This document shows positions 6,358 through 6,435 of a DNA stretch of 6,435 bases, piece after piece. This stretch comes from an uncultured Desulfovibrionaceae bacterium (GTDB taxonomy: Bacteria > Desulfobacterota > Desulfovibrionia > Desulfovibrionales > Desulfovibrionaceae), in NCBI GenBank assembly GCA_947074125.1, contig CAMTOM010000088.1:1-6435 (forward strand). Direction: 5' to 3'. How positions within the stretch are numbered: the first letter of the stretch is position 1; every line of letters starts with the position of its first letter. The translations under genes and the position numbers were made by a program. The notes below the pieces were generated by a model. The model was given only the letters and a program-made list of their open reading frames with translations, did no database searches and was not told the DNA's origin.

Positions 6358-6435
6358 CAGGACTACCGCGCCCGTCTGCCACCAGGGTACGGCCACACGG
6401 GCACACAAGCGCTTATTCGGGGTCTGCAGGCCACT
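6358..6435 (+). pseudogene. In-frame C-terminal remainder of the dehydrogenase gene after the TAA (runs off the window)
   Basis: Directly after the TAA the same frame reads Q-D-Y-R-A-R-L-P-P-G-Y-G-H-T-G-T-Q-A-L-I and then R-G-L-Q-A-T, open to the edge. This matches without gaps the usual family ending (Q-L-Y-x-A-L-x-x-x-G-x-G-x-x-G-T-Q-A-L-I). With the stop read as one residue, the protein reaches at least 291 residues, the normal family size. The segment is about 67% GC, against about 47% in the 77 bases before it. Confidence 0.7.

Overview
The window is a tightly packed, all-plus-strand operon fragment. It encodes most of a membrane-bound complex of the hydrogenase-4 / formate-hydrogenlyase / complex I superfamily. 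The order is: the tail of an upstream gene (probably the hyfB-like antiporter subunit), then hyfC (NuoH-like), hyfE, hyfF (NuoL/M/N-like), hyfG (fused NuoC+NuoD-like large subunit) and a single gene fusing a HyfH-type ferredoxin to a HyfI-type small subunit. A separate NAD(P)-dependent 3-hydroxyisobutyrate-dehydrogenase-family gene follows. Spacings within the complex operon are 1 to 9 bases, with no room for internal promoters or terminators. Gene content and moderate GC suggest an anaerobic bacterium, possibly Desulfobacterota (Desulfovibrio- or Geobacter-like), but the organism is a low-confidence inference.

The main point is that the large subunit looks like a hydrogenase but has lost all four cysteines that would hold the NiFe centre. 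The first CxxC position reads A-G-D-S (residues 203-206) and the second reads S-Y-C-G (residues 499-502). The protein stops three residues later, with no C-terminal peptide for a maturation protease to remove. By contrast, the electron-input side (two 4Fe-4S motifs plus the proximal-cluster cysteines) and the ion-pumping residues of the membrane subunit are all present. This fits the 'Ehr' (energy-converting hydrogenase-related) complexes, a known but functionally unresolved link between group 4 hydrogenases and complex I. A working model is that reduced ferredoxin, or a similar donor, feeds electrons through the fused HyfHI protein to an altered, non-NiFe pocket in HyfG, and the energy drives ion transport through HyfC, HyfF and the upstream antiporter subunit. 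The terminal acceptor is not evident.

Both edges show interrupted reading frames. At the left edge, a frame resembling the C-terminus of HyfB meets TAA at 54-56, yet continues in frame as a hydrophobic helix ending exactly in an ATGA overlap with hyfC. At the right edge, the dehydrogenase meets TAA at 6355-6357, yet the same frame continues with the family's expected C-terminus to the end of the window. These may be real nonsense mutations or errors near the ends of a contig; the sequence alone cannot decide.
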